From Pseudothermotoga sp. (GTDB lineage: Bacteria; Thermotogota; Thermotogae; Thermotogales; DSM-5069), in assembly GCA_003510135.1 (NCBI GenBank), contig DOKY01000034.1:1-6860 (forward strand): a stretch of DNA of 6,860 bases, written 5' to 3'. The notes under the pieces were generated by a model. It saw only the letters and a program-made list of their open reading frames with translations. It did not search any database and was not told the origin of the DNA. The position numbers were made by a program, and so were the translations under genes. Positions 6,562-6,860 of the stretch are shown here, in pieces (within the stretch, counting starts at the first letter, position 1; the number at the start of each line of letters is the position of its first letter).

Positions 6562-6761
6562 TGGGCTTCTTCCCTTTTGAGTTCTTCATCGACGAGTTTC
6601 ATTTCTTCCTCGAGCCATCTTCTGTATTCACGAAGCGATTCTTTACTCGATCTGTACCACGGATGAAAAGCCCAGCCGGGGAATCTCGATCTGTGCCAGA
6701 ACCAGCCGTGTCTGTGTCTCATTTGCAGGCCCCACCAACACCAAGGTTTAGGACCATACAT
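6558..6761 (-). CDS. Small Trp/His-rich protein with charged C-terminal helix
   Basis: I cannot assign a function. The 67 residues split into two parts. Residues 1-37 are packed with Trp (7, 9, 10, 20, 22, 30, 35), His (16, 18, 23, 33), Arg, Gly and Pro, plus one Cys (8). Residues 39-65 form a strongly charged, probably amphipathic or coiled-coil helix (Trp49, many Glu/Arg/Lys). There is no signal peptide or membrane segment. The layout recalls small proteins of the DUF5320 type (aromatic/Gly-rich front containing a PGWA-like block, coiled-coil tail); here RFPGWAFHPW is at 26-35. That link is from memory and weak. The start at 6761 is preferred over an upstream in-frame ATG at 6782, because the latter lies inside the -10 box and GGAGG is 8 nt before 6761. 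It overlaps the PadR gene by 4 nt, so the two products are probably made together. Possible roles are PadR partner or metal/ligand sensor, both speculative. Confidence 0.72.
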   Translation of the reverse strand: MYGPKPWCWWGLQMRHRHGWFWHRSRFPGWAFHPWYRSSKESLREYRRWLEEEMKLVDEELKREEAQ

Positions 6762-6763
6762 GT

Positions 6764-6774
6764 TCATCACCTCC
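6764..6774 (-). promoter_or_regulatory. Ribosome binding site deciding the start of the small protein
   Basis: Read on the - strand, GGAGGTGATGA runs from 6774 to 6764. From the GGAGG core (6774-6770) there are 8 nt to the ATG at 6761-6759 but only 2 nt to the ATG within GGTGATG, so 6761 is the better start. The predicted transcription start falls at about 6774, leaving a leader of only around 13 nt that begins at or next to this site. Confidence 0.7.
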
Positions 6775-6778
6775 AAAA

Positions 6779-6806
6779 ACATTATATATCAGATGAATAT
6801 ATATGT
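6779..6806. promoter_or_regulatory. Likely PadR operator (inverted repeat inside the promoter)
   Basis: On the + strand a perfect 7-bp dyad, TATATAT (6783-6789) and ATATATA (6797-6803), flanks a 7-nt centre CAGATGA (6790-6796). Outer ACA (6779-6781) and TGT (6804-6806) extend it with one unpaired base (6782), giving the ACAT...ATGT-like shape common in PadR operators. It covers the -10 box, the whole spacer and the edge of the -35 box, so a bound dimer would block RNA polymerase. AT-alternating sequence makes chance symmetry easier, so confidence is moderate. Confidence 0.5.
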
Positions 6807-6809
6807 CAA
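6781..6809 (-). promoter_or_regulatory. Consensus promoter of the small-protein/PadR operon
   Basis: On the - strand, TTGACA (6809-6804) and TATAAT (6786-6781) are separated by exactly 17 bp. Both hexamers match the sigma-70 consensus perfectly. Unrepressed, this should be a very strong promoter, which fits a gene pair kept off by its own repressor. The hexamers and spacing are seen directly; strength is inferred. Confidence 0.85.
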
Positions 6810-6860
6810 GTGACGCCAACTTAGGTTCATCTTGTTTTCTTCATTCTGTTACCTTTTTCA

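Noticed and set aside
6759..6782. Upstream in-frame ATG (6782) as start of the small protein, giving 74 residues.
   Set aside because: That codon overlaps the -10 box, upstream of the expected transcript start, and would put the GGAGG ribosome site inside the coding region.
1..6860. CRISPR arrays, tRNA/rRNA genes, insertion sequences or phage parts.
   Set aside because: No regularly spaced repeats, transposase-like frames, terminal inverted repeats or structural RNA signatures were seen; almost all sequence is accounted for by ordinary genes.

Overview
The window looks like chromosome from a thermophilic bacterium of the Thermotogota, closest in feel to Pseudothermotoga/Thermotoga. That placement is inferred from roughly balanced base composition, Arg coded mostly by AGA/AGG, proteins rich in Lys/Glu/Arg, strong Shine-Dalgarno sites, tightly packed overlapping genes and frequent GTG/TTG starts. 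No rRNA or other phylogenetic marker is present, so it is not proven.

Layout. Bases 1-179 hold a near-consensus sigma-70 type promoter (TTGACA, 17 bp, TATAGT) and a leader of about 130 nt. Bases 180-6219 (+ strand) are one compact operon of six genes: a secreted solute-binding protein, two inner-membrane permeases, and an ATPase of the MalK/UgpC type, which together make a complete carbohydrate-type (CUT1) ABC importer. These are followed by a class I glutamine-amidotransferase-fold hydrolase of peptidase family C26 (gamma-glutamyl hydrolase/PuuD-like) and an M55 (DppA-type) D-aminopeptidase. Genes 1-2 overlap by 4 nt and genes 2-3 by 1 nt. The remaining gaps are 6 to 21 nt, so co-transcription is likely.

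Bases 6196-6761 (- strand) are a two-gene unit pointing back at the operon: a 67-residue Trp/His-rich protein with a charged C-terminal helix, then a PadR-family repressor, overlapping by 4 nt (GTGA). A perfect consensus promoter (TTGACA, 17 bp, TATAAT) drives it. A 7-bp inverted repeat lies inside that promoter and looks like an autoregulatory operator. The 3' ends of the M55 and PadR genes overlap by 24 bp in convergent orientation.

How it may work together (inference). The importer brings in an oligomer. The two cytoplasmic hydrolases have specificities (gamma-glutamyl amide bonds; N-terminal D-amino acids) that fit peptidoglycan stem peptides or related D/gamma-peptides. A CUT1, sugar-type transporter paired with these hydrolases suggests a glycan-bearing substrate such as a muropeptide, but the sequence alone cannot show this. 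The most unusual pieces are this transporter/hydrolase pairing and the small aromatic/His-rich protein coupled to a PadR repressor that carries the same RHRHG motif.
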